This document shows positions 24,601 through 33,349 of a stretch of DNA of 33,349 nucleotides, in pieces. Position 1 is the first letter of the stretch, and each line of letters begins with the position of its first letter. The notes beneath the pieces were generated by a model. The model was not told the DNA's origin, searched no databases, and was given only the letters and a program-made list of their open reading frames with translations. The position numbers and the translations under genes were made by a program. The DNA lies in assembly GCA_937898415.1 (NCBI GenBank), contig CALDLA010000149.1:1-33349 (forward strand). Direction: 5' to 3'. This DNA is from an uncultured Prevotellaceae bacterium. GTDB taxonomy: Bacteria > Bacteroidota > Bacteroidia > Bacteroidales > Bacteroidaceae.

Positions 24601-26148
24601 ATGAAACAAATTGGCTTTAAAAATTTTAGAAAATTTGAATCTTTTCCTGTAATGGACTTCAGTCCCATTACCATTTTAGTAGGTGAGAACAATGCTGGTA
24701 AATCTACTGTTGTTAAGGCAATATTGTCGACTCTTGAGTTTTTAAGTTCTCAATATTTTCAAATGGAAAAAGAAGAAAATGATAAAGCGGTTTTAGAGCA
24801 TCAGTTTTTCTTTAATAAAAGCTATTTTGCACACATTGGCACTTTTGCGCGCGCATTATATAATCGTGCAAAAAATGACGTAATAACATTTACTGTTACA
24901 GAATCAAATATTAAATTTGAAATTGAAATTATTGGTGATCGAACTGATGAGGAAGCGATTTCTGGAAAAATACAAAGAATCTCCATGAATATTTTGAAAT
25001 GGAATATTGACTTATCATTTGATTTTATCAAAGATGATATGCAGGCAATATTTCATTCAACACCAAACCCATTGTATCGTCCATCAGATGATGACGATAT
25101 TATTGGGATCGGAAGAAAATCTGACAAGAAAGAGTTAGATAAATATTTCAAGAGTGTCCCAGCTGATGCAGAATTACATACTTCTATAACAGGTAGAACA
25201 GGCATGATAGGTGGTCCATTAATCGGATGGTTGTTGGAGAGATTTTCATCTCGTATAGGCGCAACTATTTCAGAAAAAGACATAGATGATTCTAGAGAAG
25301 AAAAAAGCAAATTTAAAGATGTTTCTAAAGAAATGATGTCTTTTCTTAAAAAGAATAGGGATATTCTGCGCAGATATGGTCTAATAGGAATGCCTTATTC
25401 TCTTTATATGGGTAACAATGCTGTTGAATATATTTATGCTCACGCTGTTACACAAACGGTTATTTACAGCGCAAAAGATACAAATGATTATTTCGTGAAA
25501 ACAATTCATGAATTTGCAAATTGCAGAATTCAAGAAGGGACTAAAATACACAAATTCATCACTAAATGGATGAAGGTTTTCAATATTGGATATAATTATG
25601 ATATTAATTCTGTTGGAGGAGAAGCGCATGTCGTGAAGATTCTTGATAAGGAGAATTTTCCTGTCAATCTTGCTGACAAAGGAATGGGTTCCATTCAGTT
25701 AATGGTACTCCTTTTTAGATTAGCGACTAAAATGGCTGATAGGATGAGACCAACAAACAGGACAGGATCAACAATAATCGTAGAAGAACCTGAACAAAAT
25801 TTGCATCCAAAGTTGCAAAGTAAACTTGCAGATTTATTTTTTGAACTAAACAAAATGTATGGGTTCAATTTTATAATTGAGACTCATTCTGAATATTTAG
25901 TAAGAAGAAGTCAGGTAATTGTTGCCAAAGAAAATAAAAAGACATCCAAGGATCAGAAAAAGAAAGAATGGACAAATCCATTCAAAGTATATTATTTCCC
26001 AGCTGATGGATACCCATATGATATGGAATATGCCTCAGATGGATACTTTGAGAAATCTTTTGGTAAAGGGTTCTTTAATGTATCCTCTGAACTTAGTTTG
26101 GACTTAGATCGTGTAGAACAAGGTATTTACGATGAAGGACAGGATTAA
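24601..26148 (+). CDS. AAA_15/OLD-like ATPase (DUF3696-like C-terminus), defence candidate
   Basis: The product has 515 residues. The N-terminus MKQIGFKNFRKFESFPVMDF is the usual RecF/OLD-like start. Walker A GENNAGKST is at 28-36. The ABC-like signature region is LADKGMGSIQLMVLL, Walker B is VEEPEQNLHP at 394-403, and a conserved His/Glu block ETHSEYLVRRSQ is at 427-438. The last 80 residues (VYYFPADGYPYDM...FGKGFFNVSSEL) resemble the DUF3696 tail. There is no Toprim nuclease, so any effector activity must come from a partner. The middle (about 60-330) is variable and helical, as in coiled-coil inserts of SMC-like ATPases. The gene is very AT-rich and overlaps the next gene by 17 bp, a layout like Septu or Gabija ATPase-plus-partner systems, without matching either. 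Confidence 0.85.
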   Translation: MKQIGFKNFRKFESFPVMDFSPITILVGENNAGKSTVVKAILSTLEFLSSQYFQMEKEENDKAVLEHQFFFNKSYFAHIGTFARALYNRAKNDVITFTVTESNIKFEIEIIGDRTDEEAISGKIQRISMNILKWNIDLSFDFIKDDMQAIFHSTPNPLYRPSDDDDIIGIGRKSDKKELDKYFKSVPADAELHTSITGRTGMIGGPLIGWLLERFSSRIGATISEKDIDDSREEKSKFKDVSKEMMSFLKKNRDILRRYGLIGMPYSLYMGNNAVEYIYAHAVTQTVIYSAKDTNDYFVKTIHEFANCRIQEGTKIHKFITKWMKVFNIGYNYDINSVGGEAHVVKILDKENFPVNLADKGMGSIQLMVLLFRLATKMADRMRPTNRTGSTIIVEEPEQNLHPKLQSKLADLFFELNKMYGFNFIIETHSEYLVRRSQVIVAKENKKTSKDQKKKEWTNPFKVYYFPADGYPYDMEYASDGYFEKSFGKGFFNVSSELSLDLDRVEQGIYDEGQD

Positions 26149-27193
26149 GGTTTTCATTGAAAAGGAGGCTTTTGAAAGATTTATCTTAAATGAGCATTCT
26201 TTCAATAACCTGCTTGCTATCTTCAGTGAGCATTCTGTTATATGTCTTAATATGACTGATGCTGATATTGATAAAGAATGGCAAACTGTATCTCTTGACG
26301 GTCAGCGGGGTGGTAGCAAAATTCGGAAATTTTGTACAGGGCATAGTATGAGACGCCCACAATCAGCTCACAATGACTTTGCAAAGTTCTTAAGTGACAA
26401 AAATAAGTTGCTGGATTACAGTCGTTCCATTTTTGTATTGAACATATCACCTGAAGATGCGGAATCTTTGAGAAATAAGTTTGGATTAGTAATCTTGAGT
26501 AAGGATAACTTATCCGATGACATATTCCAGTTTCATATAAAAGATAGCGTTTCCAAAGGAGAACTTAAGGATGGCTGTACTGATGGATGGGATTCTTTCT
26601 TTAATTTGAGAAAACAAGATTGGCTTCCTTCAAACGTTCTAGTCTTTAGCGATGAGTATTTGTTCAAGAATGAAGTACGTGGAGTAAATTTAGGCGTTCG
26701 TAACTTAAAGAGTATTATCCCACATCTACTTCCACAGAAATTGGATACAGAATTCCAAATACTTGTTGTGTCTCCAATACCCAAAAACAATAGAGCAAAA
26801 GCTCAAAGTATTTCGGATGAAATGACTAAGTTCGTTCATGATTTGCCTCTGCCATATAGTTGTAAAATCACTTTTGTGTTTACAAATGCAATACATACGC
26901 GTAAGGCGCTGTCCAACTATTACGTGATGACATGCGATAAAGGGTTCTGTGTTTATCTGGATAGTCCGAAAAATCAAGTTCATGACACAAATTTCGTAGA
27001 TATCACATCAAATTTTCATTCTGCAGCTGACTCGGCTGGTACAAATGGATACGATGATACAACAATGTGTCTGAATGATCTTAAAAAGTATTGTAAAGAA
27101 GCACAAGAGCAGGCTCGGGCAGGCATTACAACGGTTTTAATAACTGGTGATTGTGGTCCCAATTTTGAAATATATAATAGATTATTTGAATAA
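26132..27193 (+). CDS. Unrecognised partner/effector of the AAA ATPase (353 residues)
   Basis: I do not recognise this family with confidence. It overlaps the ATPase gene by 17 bp, so translation is coupled and the proteins very likely act together. No signal peptide or membrane segment is visible. The N-terminal part (KVFIEKEAFERFILNEHSF...SVICLNMTDADID) has alternating strands and acidic residues. The middle has LPSNVLVFSDEYLFKNEVRGVNLGVRNLK. The C-terminal part has FQILVVSPIP and VFTNAIHTRKALSNYYVMTCDKGF, with His255 and Arg257. The last segment loosely recalls the HDR-containing block of PLD-like/MIT_C-type bacterial proteins, with Thr where Asp is usual. That is a guess from memory, and a nuclease, a binder or another effector are all possible. 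It is AT-rich like its partner. Confidence 0.75.
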   Translation: MKDRIKVFIEKEAFERFILNEHSFNNLLAIFSEHSVICLNMTDADIDKEWQTVSLDGQRGGSKIRKFCTGHSMRRPQSAHNDFAKFLSDKNKLLDYSRSIFVLNISPEDAESLRNKFGLVILSKDNLSDDIFQFHIKDSVSKGELKDGCTDGWDSFFNLRKQDWLPSNVLVFSDEYLFKNEVRGVNLGVRNLKSIIPHLLPQKLDTEFQILVVSPIPKNNRAKAQSISDEMTKFVHDLPLPYSCKITFVFTNAIHTRKALSNYYVMTCDKGFCVYLDSPKNQVHDTNFVDITSNFHSAADSAGTNGYDDTTMCLNDLKKYCKEAQEQARAGITTVLITGDCGPNFEIYNRLFE

Positions 27194-27230
27194 AAATTAT
27201 TCTATGCAGATAGTTTGCACACATAGTTTG

Positions 27231-27238
27231 TAACTTTG
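27231..27238 (+). promoter_or_regulatory. -7 box (TAACTTTG) of the hsdMSR operon
   Basis: TAACTTTG lies 27 bases before the hsdM ATG at 27266 and fits TAnnTTTG. ATAGTTTG occurs twice just upstream (27210-27217 and 27223-27230), the first giving a TTTG, but only 13 bases from the -7 box. Confidence 0.55.
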
Positions 27239-27265
27239 CAGCAGAAATTGATAATTGAACGAAAT

Positions 27266-29272
27266 ATGACAGATATACAGAACATACAGACTCAGCCTCG
27301 TGACATCATGCACTACGAGAGCGATATTTGGGCGATAGCAGACTTGCTATTAGCGGCCAGTGTGAAGCAGAGTGATTTCCCTGCTTATATGATGCCATTT
27401 TTCGCACTGATGATGCTCGAAGGACGTATGCTGAATGCCATGAAGCGTGTGGAGGAAGAGGAAGGACTGACTGTAAAGGATGATCCTGAGGACTTCAAAG
27501 AGGCTTTCATCGACCGAGATTGCGGCTACAACGAATATATTGTAATGCAGGGCAAGACACTGCAGAACATCTGCAATAATGACAAGACGTTTGAACAGGA
27601 CTTTGCCAGTTATCTTAGCGAGTTCGACCCGACACTGAAGAAGTTGCTGGGCATAGAACGTGGTAAGGACGAGAAGAAATTCCTCAATATGGACTACTAT
27701 GTGGCAGAGCTTCGAAGCAAGAAGATTCTTCTGTCTGTCATTACAGCTTGGTCTAAGATAGACCTTTCGCCATACGACAACTCTGCCATCACTACGTTGG
27801 AGGAGCATATCAAGCGTAAGTGGGCTGACATCAGTGCTTCTACTGCCGGAGAACAATATACGCCTGATGATATTATCTCGTTGATTGCGGACATTGTGGC
27901 AACGAAGGTAATGAAGCCTAAGAATCAGAACATCCATGTCTATGACCCCACATGCGGTGGTGCCAACCTGTTATTCGGTGTGGCCGACCGTCTGCATACT
28001 CAGGCGGGTTATCAGAATATCCACACCTGGGGTAGCGAATATAACGATGCCCTTTACGCTTTGGCAGCTATTGAAAGCCGCTTCCGCAGCCATTCTCATA
28101 TTCACTATGGCAACACATTGACTACCGCACCATTTATCGACAAGGATTTTGATGTGATTGTAGCCAACCCGCCATACGGCACCAAGTGGAGTGGATATGA
28201 GAAGGAGATCAAAAATGATCAGAAAGGGCAGTTCCCAGGTGGTCTGCCTGCAGTAAGTGACGGTCAGTTACTCTTCATGCAGCACATCTTATGGAAACTG
28301 GCGGGAAGTGGTATTGCCGTTGAGGTACATAATGGTTCTACGTTGTTCAGCGGTGATGCTGGCAGCGGCGAAAGCAACATCCGTAAATATATCTTTGACC
28401 ATGACTGGGTGGAAGCTATCATTCAAATGCCACAGAATGAGTTCTTCAATACTGGCATCTACACTTATTTGTGGATTATGAATAAGCAGAAGCCTTTTGA
28501 AAGAAAGGATAAAGTGGCACTCATAGATGGTAGTAAGTTATGGCGTCTGCTGAAGAAAGCCAAGGGTGATAAGCGTCGTGAGATGACAGAGGAACATCGC
28601 ACAGAGATTGTAAAAGCTCTGACAGACTTCAAACCGAGTGACATCTGCAAGATATTCGACCGCGAACATTTTTACTACAACAAGCAGAACTTAACACTGA
28701 CGGAGGTAGATGCAAATGGTGGGTATCTAAAAGAGCCTGTTGCACTGAAAAAGATTCAGTCAGTTGTGTTGAACGATGAAACGTTGACGGAGTTGAAAGG
28801 TCTCGATACGAATGCTGGTAATGCGTTGAAGAATATGCTGAAGGCTGCCAACATAGATGAAGACCGAATCGTGATAGCACTCGAAGATGGTACCCGTTAT
28901 AGTTACGACCAAGAACAGGAAACTGTCATTTGTGAAAGCAAAGAAGGACGTAAGGCCTTGGGGTGCGGAACATTTAAGTTTGATTTGAGCACTTCAAAGG
29001 GAAAGAAGTCTCTGAAGGTGGAGCTTATACCGCGTACCACAAGTGACTATGAGATTATTGCCCATCATTTTGATGAGCATGAGAACGAGCGTGAGATTAA
29101 TGCATTCATGCAGAAATACGTCTTCAAGCCCTACACTTTGGGCAAGAACATAGTCGGTGTTGAACTGAACTTCAACAAAGAATTCTACGTACCAGAACAG
29201 ATGGATAGCGTGGAAGATGTTTTGAAGGAACTGGCAGAACTGGACAAGGAAATGAAAGGGATTGGACTATGA
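27266..29272 (+). CDS. hsdM: Type I restriction-modification system N6-adenine methyltransferase subunit
   Basis: The product has 668 residues from the ATG at 27266. An upstream TTG in frame overlaps the -7 box and cannot be the start. The N-terminal helical HsdM domain (about 15-190) is followed by GEQYTPDDI, the SAM-binding motif YDPTCGGANLLFG (Asp227), and the catalytic NPPY at 301-304 in DVIVANPPYGTKWS. The C-terminal region includes the HsdM-typical YEIIAHHFDEHENEREINAFM...KNIVGVELNFNKEFYVPE. It methylates adenine in the HsdS-defined site and is needed for both modification and restriction. It overlaps hsdS by ATGA. Confidence 0.96.
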   Translation: MTDIQNIQTQPRDIMHYESDIWAIADLLLAASVKQSDFPAYMMPFFALMMLEGRMLNAMKRVEEEEGLTVKDDPEDFKEAFIDRDCGYNEYIVMQGKTLQNICNNDKTFEQDFASYLSEFDPTLKKLLGIERGKDEKKFLNMDYYVAELRSKKILLSVITAWSKIDLSPYDNSAITTLEEHIKRKWADISASTAGEQYTPDDIISLIADIVATKVMKPKNQNIHVYDPTCGGANLLFGVADRLHTQAGYQNIHTWGSEYNDALYALAAIESRFRSHSHIHYGNTLTTAPFIDKDFDVIVANPPYGTKWSGYEKEIKNDQKGQFPGGLPAVSDGQLLFMQHILWKLAGSGIAVEVHNGSTLFSGDAGSGESNIRKYIFDHDWVEAIIQMPQNEFFNTGIYTYLWIMNKQKPFERKDKVALIDGSKLWRLLKKAKGDKRREMTEEHRTEIVKALTDFKPSDICKIFDREHFYYNKQNLTLTEVDANGGYLKEPVALKKIQSVVLNDETLTELKGLDTNAGNALKNMLKAANIDEDRIVIALEDGTRYSYDQEQETVICESKEGRKALGCGTFKFDLSTSKGKKSLKVELIPRTTSDYEIIAHHFDEHENEREINAFMQKYVFKPYTLGKNIVGVELNFNKEFYVPEQMDSVEDVLKELAELDKEMKGIGL

Positions 29273-30519
29273 GATTAAAAGATTTCTCCAAATTAAATCC
29301 TGCATATCAAGGAGACCTTTTAGAAACAGAGGTGTCCTTTGTTCCTATGGAAAGTCTTCGTTATGGCAAAATTGATTATCAAGAGATTCCTTTCTCAGAG
29401 GCAAAAGGGAAATACACATTCTTTGCCAATGGTGATTTACTCATCGCAAAAGTAACACCCTGTTTTGAGAATGGAAATATTGCCATTGCAAACGGTTTGA
29501 AAGAGGGTATAGGATTTGGTAGTTCCGAAATCTTTGTACTTCGTATGGACAAAAGCGTATTGAATACATACATGTTCTATGTCGTACAAACTTCCAGATT
29601 CCAAGATGCTGCATGTGCAACCATGTGCGGAGTTGGTGGCCTTAAACGTATTTCTCCATTGTTCATGCGAACTTATGAGCTTAACGTACCTGCTCTTTCT
29701 GATCAGCAAAGAATAGTCGATTATCTGGACGCAAAGACTTCCGCTATTGATACACAGATTGAGCTATTGGGGAAGAAGAAGGATGCTTATACTCGCCTAA
29801 GGAAGGCAATGATTAATCGTGCCGTCACACGTGGGCTTGATGAACATGTGAAGTTGAAAGACTCAGGCGTGGAATGGATCGGAATGATTCCAGAGCATTG
29901 GGAAGTGAAGCGAATCAAGGATATATCTTATATGTATAGTAGCTTGACAGGTAAATCTGGAGATGATTTCAGATGTGATGATGAAAATCTCACTAAATTC
30001 TATATTCCTTTTACAAATGTTCTTAATAACACAGTTGTTGATACCAATCAATTCATGCGTGTTGTAATGAGCGAAGATGAAAATCAAAATGCGGTAAAGG
30101 AGAATGATATCATTTTCTTAATGAGTTCTGAAGATTATGAAAGCATCGCTAAATCTGCAGTGGTAATTGGTGACCCTGGGGAAGTATATCTCAATAGCTT
30201 TTGTCGCGGTATTAGAATAACATCTAATAGCGTTTATTCTCCGTTCGTGAATTATCAACTTAATTCTGAAGTTTATAGAGATGCTTTGCGCTTTGAAGCT
30301 CGAGGATTTACACGCATCAATATAAAGATAGACAGAATCGTAGGGCATTTTGTATCATTACCGACTTACGAGGAACAGCAAGACATCGCCACATACCTTG
30401 ATGAGAAATGCGCCAAGATAGACGTTGCTATTGTAAATATTGATAAACAAACAGACGCATTGAAACGTCTGAAGCGTTCGCTGATAAACGAAATAATAAC
30501 CGGCCAACGTGCCATATAA
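29269..30519 (+). CDS. hsdS: Type I restriction-modification specificity subunit
   Basis: The product has 416 residues with the usual two halves. Target recognition domain 1 is about 1-140 (VSFVPMESLRYGKIDY, FANGDLLIAKVTPCFENGN). A conserved helix follows (LSDQQRIVDYLDAKTSAIDTQIEL), then VKLKDSGVEWIGMIPEHWE opening domain 2 (about 200-360), and a second helix (YEEQQDIATYLDEKCAKIDVAI). It ends NEIITGQRAI, a common HsdS end. The two half-sites cannot be predicted from sequence alone. No second hsdS or invertase is visible in the window, so no phase-switching module is seen on this side. Confidence 0.95.
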   Translation: MRLKDFSKLNPAYQGDLLETEVSFVPMESLRYGKIDYQEIPFSEAKGKYTFFANGDLLIAKVTPCFENGNIAIANGLKEGIGFGSSEIFVLRMDKSVLNTYMFYVVQTSRFQDAACATMCGVGGLKRISPLFMRTYELNVPALSDQQRIVDYLDAKTSAIDTQIELLGKKKDAYTRLRKAMINRAVTRGLDEHVKLKDSGVEWIGMIPEHWEVKRIKDISYMYSSLTGKSGDDFRCDDENLTKFYIPFTNVLNNTVVDTNQFMRVVMSEDENQNAVKENDIIFLMSSEDYESIAKSAVVIGDPGEVYLNSFCRGIRITSNSVYSPFVNYQLNSEVYRDALRFEARGFTRINIKIDRIVGHFVSLPTYEEQQDIATYLDEKCAKIDVAIVNIDKQTDALKRLKRSLINEIITGQRAI

Positions 30520-30531
30520 ATACATCTGCGT

Positions 30532-33349
30532 ATGAACGAACTGAAGATACAGCATGAATATGTGATGGAGTTCCTTTGCCGCCTTGAAGAACAAGGAGGC
30601 TTAGGTTATCGCAACGTGAGCAACATCGTTGTAAGTAACGATTTGTTCATTCCATCCATTATGGGTGAGTTCGTCAAGAACAGCCAGCCTGACACATGGT
30701 CGCGTCTGCTAAGGAAGTTCGGAAATGATGAACAGGCCTTGCAAACAGCATTGAAGGACAAGGTAAAAGATGCCATGTTGGACGCTCAGAATGTGGCCAC
30801 GTTCATCAACACACACAAGACCATCACTTTTGAGGGTGAAAAGGTCTGGCTATTCTATGTCTCAGGAACAGAGTTGAAAGGAGATGAAGAGTTCAAACAG
30901 AACATCTTTTGTGCTGTGGAGGAATCGAGTCACACGCTCAAAGTAGGTGATACAAAACTCTATACTATTCGTCCTGACATCATTTTCTTTGTCAATGGCA
31001 TCTACATTGGCTACATGGAATTGAAGTCTTCCACTAAAGGACAGACTGCCCGCGAGAATGGACGACAGAAAGTGGCGAAGGACTACCTGGCTACTGTAAA
31101 GGCTCTGACAGAACAGGAACGGCGTGACCCACAAGTGATGAAACAACGCAAGGAGGTGATGGCCATCTATGATAAAGCCATTCATCTGACTGCCAGTGAC
31201 TGCAATGAAACCTACGTGATACGAGGCATTAGCCAGTTCTTCGACACAGCACATCAGGGTTTCGGTGGCGAGTTGCCAAAGACTGTAGATGAACTGACTC
31301 CGCTCATTCTTGAACCTTTCAAGCCTTATCCTATCAGTTCTCTGTCGCTGGATGAAAAGCAACGCTTTGAGGAAGTGATGCGAGCTTTGTATTCCAAGAA
31401 GATGATAGAGAAGGAGATTCTCTATTATAATTTCATTGAATACAAATACATAAAAAAGGACGGAGCCAAGGAACGTACGTCTAATACAGGGCACTTGATT
31501 GCTCCACGTCCGAAACAGAAGTTCGGATGCGACAAAATTATGGGACGCATTCAGGAAATGTTGGACCATGAGAAGGAACCAAACTATTATATCAACAAAC
31601 TGCGCAAGGAGATGCAGGCACTGGGCATCCCGGGCCCAAAGATAGAAGAGTATATTCTGCTTCGTGAGCGCTATTGCAATAACAAATATGTCTATTCGCT
31701 ATTGATGCAGTATGCTGCGGGCTTTGGCAAGAGCAATATTATTGGTTGGACTGCTTTGCAGCTGAAAGACTACCGCTACGAGGGCGAATTAGCCTACGAT
31801 AAGGTGATGATAGTAGTTGACAGGCTGCAGTTGCGTGACCAGTTGGATACCATGATGATGAACATGAACATTGACAAATCTATGTTCGTGGAAGCCGTTG
31901 ACAGAGATACCTTCATCACGGCGTTGGATAGCAAAATCCGCATTATCGTTGTTAATATCCAGAAGTTCCTTGACCTGCAAGACGCTTTGTCTGCAGCAGG
32001 AAAGAAGCTGAAGCAGATGCGCGTGGCATTCCTTATCGATGAGATACACCGCAGCAACTCTGGCGAGAACAATCAGGAGATGATTGATATTTTTGCACGT
32101 TTGCAGCAGACGTTCAATACAGGCGGCCAGACTGTCGTAAAGAAGAATCTGTTGATTGGTTTTACTGCTACTCCAAGCAAAGAAACTCTGAGCAAGTTCG
32201 GTGAGTTTAAAATGACAATGACAAAGCATTTCTGGGTGCCATTCGACTGCTATACAATGCGCGAAGCTATAGAAGATGGTTTCATCCTGGATCCGACGAA
32301 GGTTATCATACCTTACGCTGTTCCTGTAGCTTTTCAACTTCCAGAAGGAGTAGATGAGGATGACGAAGAGGATATAGATATCGTTCTGCGTAAACAGAAA
32401 ATCTACGATTTGGAAGAACGAATGAAGAAGATTGCATCATTCGTTGTAGAGCGTTTGGTAAGTCTGGTTTATAAGAAGATTCGTGGTGAGGGTAAAGCTA
32501 TGCTGGCTGTAACAAGCATACCCAATGCCATCAGATATTTCTATATTATCCGTAACCTGTATGCCAAGAAATGCGAGGAACCGGAGTTCAAGAAATACAA
32601 GGATGCACCTATCGCCATTGTCTATAGTGATGATCAACGGCATGAGTCGTGTGCCACGTTGAATGGCGGAGTGAGTGAAGAAAAGGTGATTCAGAACTTC
32701 CGACAGGCAAAGAACGGACTGATTATTGTTGTCGATAAGTTGCAGACAGGTTTCGACGAACCGAAGTTGCATACGCTATTCCTTGACAAAGAAATCAGTG
32801 GCATCAATGCCATTCAGACCATCAGTCGCGTGAACCGTAAATACAATAAACACAAGGAAGATTGCCATATCGTGGATTGCTCGTGGAAAAACGTGAATGT
32901 TGCCAATATCAAAACAGCATTCAGGGAATATTGCGATATGGTTGTCTCTGACTTCAATCCTGAAGGTGAAGCAAGATTGGTTGCACTTCTTTACAGGCAA
33001 ATGTTGGCCAGCGAACCCTCTCAGCAGTGGTTCTCTCGTTATCAGCGCGAACGTGAAAATACGCAGTTCGTGTTGGAGATGGAAGATGGCCTACGCAGCT
33101 GGATTGAGCAGTGTTTCAACCAAGAAGCAGCTGCCAAGAAACACAACGAGGAGAACAACTTAAAGCCAACAGATGCCGACTATATACCTGAAATAAATAC
33201 AGCCCGTGAACTGCGTAACTCGGTAGGGCATTATTTCTCCAGTATACGTATGCTGCAAGACGTTTTCGTGATTGACAGCAAGTATTACGATGACGTATTC
33301 TTGATGTTCTGGCAAATTTACTGTCATATATACAGGGAGGTGGCAAATA
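30532..33349 (+). CDS. hsdR: Type I restriction endonuclease/translocase subunit, cut by window end
   Basis: Open from the ATG at 30532 through the right edge, about 939 codons without a stop. The N-terminal nuclease has the PD-(D/E)xK layout: Asp148 in RPDIIFFVNG and Glu163-Leu-Lys165 in YMELK. SF2 helicase motifs follow: Walker A-like AAGFGKSN near 395-402, DEIHRSN from about Asp503, GFTATPS, and later VDKLQTGFDEP and TISRVNR. It translocates DNA and cuts far from the unmethylated site. It begins 12 bp after hsdS, in one operon with hsdM. All catalytic residues in view are intact, so the system looks functional. Confidence 0.95.
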   Translation, partial: MNELKIQHEYVMEFLCRLEEQGGLGYRNVSNIVVSNDLFIPSIMGEFVKNSQPDTWSRLLRKFGNDEQALQTALKDKVKDAMLDAQNVATFINTHKTITFEGEKVWLFYVSGTELKGDEEFKQNIFCAVEESSHTLKVGDTKLYTIRPDIIFFVNGIYIGYMELKSSTKGQTARENGRQKVAKDYLATVKALTEQERRDPQVMKQRKEVMAIYDKAIHLTASDCNETYVIRGISQFFDTAHQGFGGELPKTVDELTPLILEPFKPYPISSLSLDEKQRFEEVMRALYSKKMIEKEILYYNFIEYKYIKKDGAKERTSNTGHLIAPRPKQKFGCDKIMGRIQEMLDHEKEPNYYINKLRKEMQALGIPGPKIEEYILLRERYCNNKYVYSLLMQYAAGFGKSNIIGWTALQLKDYRYEGELAYDKVMIVVDRLQLRDQLDTMMMNMNIDKSMFVEAVDRDTFITALDSKIRIIVVNIQKFLDLQDALSAAGKKLKQMRVAFLIDEIHRSNSGENNQEMIDIFARLQQTFNTGGQTVVKKNLLIGFTATPSKETLSKFGEFKMTMTKHFWVPFDCYTMREAIEDGFILDPTKVIIPYAVPVAFQLPEGVDEDDEEDIDIVLRKQKIYDLEERMKKIASFVVERLVSLVYKKIRGEGKAMLAVTSIPNAIRYFYIIRNLYAKKCEEPEFKKYKDAPIAIVYSDDQRHESCATLNGGVSEEKVIQNFRQAKNGLIIVVDKLQTGFDEPKLHTLFLDKEISGINAIQTISRVNRKYNKHKEDCHIVDCSWKNVNVANIKTAFREYCDMVVSDFNPEGEARLVALLYRQMLASEPSQQWFSRYQRERENTQFVLEMEDGLRSWIEQCFNQEAAAKKHNEENNLKPTDADYIPEINTARELRNSVGHYFSSIRMLQDVFVIDSKYYDDVFLMFWQIYCHIYREVAN

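Noticed and set aside
24601..27193. Assignment of the ATPase pair to Gabija or Septu
   Set aside because: The ATPase lacks a Toprim domain and the partner shows neither UvrD-type helicase motifs nor an HNH motif.
30862..31569. Minus-strand ORF opposite hsdR
   Set aside because: Shadow of the HsdR frame, which has nuclease and helicase motifs in order.

Overview
The window looks like chromosomal DNA of a gut- or rumen-type Bacteroidales, most likely Prevotella or a close relative. The support is internal: many promoters fit the Bacteroidetes pattern (TTTG, about 20 bases, TAnnTTTG), secreted enzymes end in YDLQGRR...KGIYIV-type C-termini, lipoproteins have short lipoboxes, and the gene families are typical of that group. 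No rRNA or tRNA gene was found, so the genus is an inference.

Layout. (1) 1-9599, minus strand: a glycan-degradation block. A GH36 alpha-galactosidase is followed by a bifunctional CE6-type esterase/GH5 glycosidase and a tiny ORF. Beyond these lies a separately promoted, very large secreted protein that runs off the left edge and carries two almost identical 127-residue domains. GH36 + GH5 + acetyl esterase would suit acetylated galactomannan-like hemicellulose; no SusC/SusD pair is in view. (2) 9709-12023, minus strand: an AmmeMemoRadiSam pair, a radical SAM enzyme and a Memo-AMMECR1 fusion with a lipoprotein signal. (3) 12185-20263, plus strand, divergent from (2): a tightly overlapping operon HlyD-like adaptor / ABC / ABC / TolC-like / second lipoprotein adaptor, then a D-2-hydroxyacid dehydrogenase. 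The two ABC proteins resemble the NHLM/NHLP peptide-export pair, but there is no C39 peptidase and no precursor peptide. (4) 20264-21199: an HU-like DNA-binding protein with a strong promoter and three direct repeats spaced exactly 21 bp apart in its leader. (5) 21200-21870: a gene-poor stretch with a two-way terminator, two candidate small transcripts, a 58-residue ORF with 12-bp tandem repeats, and operator-like repeats. (6) 21871-33349, plus strand: a defence island made of AbiEi/AbiEii, a WYL regulator, an AAA ATPase overlapping an unrecognised 353-residue partner, and a type I restriction-modification system HsdM-HsdS-HsdR (HsdR cut by the right edge).

Base composition changes sharply. 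Blocks 2-3 and most of the enzyme genes are GC-rich, while 21200-27200 is clearly AT-rich and hsdMSR is intermediate, which suggests the defence island was assembled from foreign modules. The best candidate for something undescribed is the ATPase/partner pair at 24601-27193. Next come the peptidase-less two-ABC, two-adaptor exporter and the short promoter-to-terminator RNA unit at 21448-21540.
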